Of a stretch of 38,185 nt of DNA, positions 36,914-38,185 are shown one piece after another. The stretch spans positions 1 through 38,185 of IMG/VR virus record IMGVR_UViG_3300044642_000116. The stretch is one strand, 5' to 3'. A program made the translations under genes and the position numbers. Below the pieces are notes generated by a model that was not told the origin of the DNA, ran no database searches, and saw nothing but the letters and a program-made list of their open reading frames with translations. The stretch comes from a virus. Numbering within the stretch: the first letter of the stretch is position 1; each line of letters starts with the position of its first letter.

Positions 36914-37393
36914 TTAGATCTTAGCTAGCTTTTGTTGTGGAAATGTGCCGGTGGTAAGGGTAACTGCCGCTTGGCCTGCTACCTCACTCCATAACAGCCA
37001 GTGAATCTCCTTAGGAGCTGTCAAGACGTGGGCAATGGTAACGGCAAGTTCACCATCCCAATCGGCCCCAGCATTCTCCTGCCAATGCACCCAATCATGC
37101 ACAGCCCTAAACATAAGATTCTGCTGCTCTGACATAAGGTCAGGGTTTGGATCATTGTTGAGGCGAGAAACTGGAAGCCACCGGGTCTCACCAGGCAGAA
37201 CGGGTCGGCTGAGCGCCGCCATGGCATCCTCAATTGACACATCACGTGTCACAAACAGAGGCTCAATGCCCGTGGCTCGCATCCGGTGGAACTGCCGCAT
37301 CAACCAAGCCCCAAACGCTTTACGTTCGGCTGTGGTTGGTGTTGTATGTGGTGCTTCAGACCAGGCCCTGGCGATGCTAGTTGCGGTGATCAT
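36914..37393 (-). CDS. phage protein of unknown function with conserved HDW/E/H motif
   Basis: The 159-residue protein has an N-terminal helical part and a conserved-looking segment LMFRAVHDWVHWQENAGADWDGELAVTIAHVL (in parts FRAVHDWVHW, GELA, IAH), followed by a WLLWSEVAGQAA stretch. Phage proteins of actinobacteria carry a similar FRxVHDxxGHxxxxxxFxxxGE...H...TExRGQ pattern, from memory, without a known activity; the His, Asp and Glu could bind metal. It overlaps the previous gene by 17 bases and is followed by the strong terminator. Confidence 0.65.
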   Translation of the reverse strand: MITATSIARAWSEAPHTTPTTAERKAFGAWLMRQFHRMRATGIEPLFVTRDVSIEDAMAALSRPVLPGETRWLPVSRLNNDPNPDLMSEQQNLMFRAVHDWVHWQENAGADWDGELAVTIAHVLTAPKEIHWLLWSEVAGQAAVTLTTGTFPQQKLAKI

Positions 37394-37565
37394 TGGTCAA
37401 GGACTCCAATGGGATTAGGTCAATCAATTGCTCGCCCCGATTAATTAGCCTCAGGGCCTTTGTAACTGCCGCATCGTAGTTGGAAGCGGTGATTAGGTGT
37501 TGGCTTGTGATTCTTTGCCCACCACGTGGTAGGTTATATCCAAGCCAACAAGAATAGGTGATCAT
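37377..37565 (-). CDS. 62-aa hypothetical protein
   Basis: From ATG 37565, overlapping the upstream stop by four bases (ATGA), the protein starts MITYSCWLGYNLPRGGQRIT and continues SQHLITASNYDAAVTKALRLI. Part may form a small alpha/beta domain. It links the two larger genes of this unit. No family recognised. Confidence 0.6.
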   Translation of the reverse strand: MITYSCWLGYNLPRGGQRITSQHLITASNYDAAVTKALRLINRGEQLIDLIPLESLTNDHRN

Positions 37566-38185
37566 AGCCCGATCAATCGGCGATAGGTAACCCACGTAAC
37601 AGCTTGAACCTCAGCAGGGGTCAGACCATAACCACAGGCATCAAACGACCGCTCAGAAGCCAGGATATAAGAGCGGGTGATGGCGGCATATAGAGCCTTG
37701 CCGATGTTCGGGGTTTTAGTTGTGGGGATGCGTTCACCCATAAAGATGGCAAAGGCGTGGCCATCAACGCAAACAGTATCCTTAAAGCCTGAGATACAAC
37801 GATAAAAGGCAACTACCTTTTGACCGGATAGAATATCTTGAATAGCCTCACTGTCTGGTGATTCTAGTTCAAGAATGCGGGCGGCCTTGTCTTTGTTGGT
37901 GTTGTAGGTGCAAACCTTTGCCTGTCTTGAATCCTCACCGACATGCCATAGCTTAATCATGCTCTCAGCATCGGCACAGTTCCTCTCCCACTTGTTGTTT
38001 GGGCTAAGGGCTGCGATCACACCGATGGCTTGACCCAGCGTGAGGCCGTCATAGGTATGGATAAGGCTGACAGAAAGATCGTAGGCCCGTTGATACCAAT
38101 CCTTCCCTTGTTGAATGTCGGCAGCAGAGGCAAGCCCTAGCATCCCGATGATGTGGCGAGCATTTGCGCGTGGTTGTACCCGTTT
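37562..38185 (-). CDS. DUF7178-like phage protein, 5' end cut by window edge
   Basis: The frame stays open through the right edge, reading KRVQPRANARHIIGMLGLAS before the first internal ATG at 38143, so that ATG is probably not the start. The GLTLGQAIGVIAALSPNNKWERN, KVVAFYRCISGFKDTVCVDGHAFAIFMGE and YGLTPAEVQAVTWVTYRRL segments match a phage family often labelled DUF7178, common in actinophages and some cyanophages. The VDGHA motif and the ALSPxxxWERN motif are its hallmarks. Its fold recalls helical DNA-glycosylase-like proteins, but no activity is established. Confidence 0.75.
   Translation of the reverse strand, partial: KRVQPRANARHIIGMLGLASAADIQQGKDWYQRAYDLSVSLIHTYDGLTLGQAIGVIAALSPNNKWERNCADAESMIKLWHVGEDSRQAKVCTYNTNKDKAARILELESPDSEAIQDILSGQKVVAFYRCISGFKDTVCVDGHAFAIFMGERIPTTKTPNIGKALYAAITRSYILASERSFDACGYGLTPAEVQAVTWVTYRRLIGL

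Noticed and set aside
1-38185. CRISPR arrays, insertion sequences or photosynthesis genes (psbA, hli) in the window
   Set aside because: No spaced direct repeats, transposase motifs or photosystem protein sequences were seen.

Overview
The window is most of the genome of a T7-like podovirus (autographivirus type), almost certainly a phage of cyanobacteria. Every credible gene lies on the minus strand, so the phage reads from the right edge to the left. The T7 core is complete in order except for the large terminase, which should lie just beyond position 1: single-subunit RNA polymerase, ssDNA-binding protein, endonuclease I, primase-helicase, DNA polymerase, exonuclease, portal, scaffold, capsid, tail tubular proteins A and B, internal virion proteins, tail fibre, lysis genes, small terminase. 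A cyanobacterial host is inferred from the class I ribonucleotide reductase, MazG-like and DUF3310 genes sitting between exonuclease and portal, as in cyanopodoviruses, and from small tail and early genes of cyanophage type. No psbA, hli, talC or integrase gene is present here.

Layout by transcription. (1) 38185-36914: three genes of unknown function, the first cut by the window edge, closed by a strong intrinsic terminator. (2) 36913-36620: a non-coding gap, the likely start of the early unit. (3) 36619-33790: twelve very small, mostly overlapping unknown genes, probably host takeover. (4) 33789-31029: RNA polymerase and two extremely acidic small proteins. (5) 31036-24675: replication and nucleotide metabolism (SSB, endonuclease I, primase-helicase, zinc-ribbon protein, DNA polymerase, exonuclease, a membrane protein overlapped by an HNH endonuclease, DUF3310, MazG). 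(6) 24669-22514: both subunits of a compact class I ribonucleotide reductase. (7) 22521-13381: minor virion proteins, portal, scaffold, a structured leader, capsid, a terminator-like hairpin, tail tubes, gp13-like and gp14-like proteins. (8) 13374-6219: two giant ejection proteins. (9) 6219-2112: a T7-type fibre anchor with an Ala/Ser heptad shaft followed by five short adhesin or fibre-associated genes, the distal ones GC-rich and probably exchanged as a cassette. (10) 2105-1: small basic proteins, holin candidate, two-domain endolysin, small terminase, membrane/coiled-coil protein and a clipped small gene.

The genes combine into a lytic programme: early proteins and the phage polymerase take over the cell, nucleases and the reductase recycle and reduce host nucleotides, the T7-type replisome copies the DNA, and the late genes build and release virions. 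The most unusual points are the reductase beta subunit with Phe where the radical Tyr is expected, the DNA polymerase that lacks most of the thioredoxin-binding segment, the SLT plus degenerate M23 domains in an ejection protein, the acidic early gene pair, the overlapping HNH gene, and the multi-gene adhesin cassette. Seven genes are missed or misplaced by simple ATG/length rules: 1-68, 463-639 (GTG), 1822-1977, 1974-2105, 35294-35461, 40-243 (GTG) and the edge-cut gene at the right.
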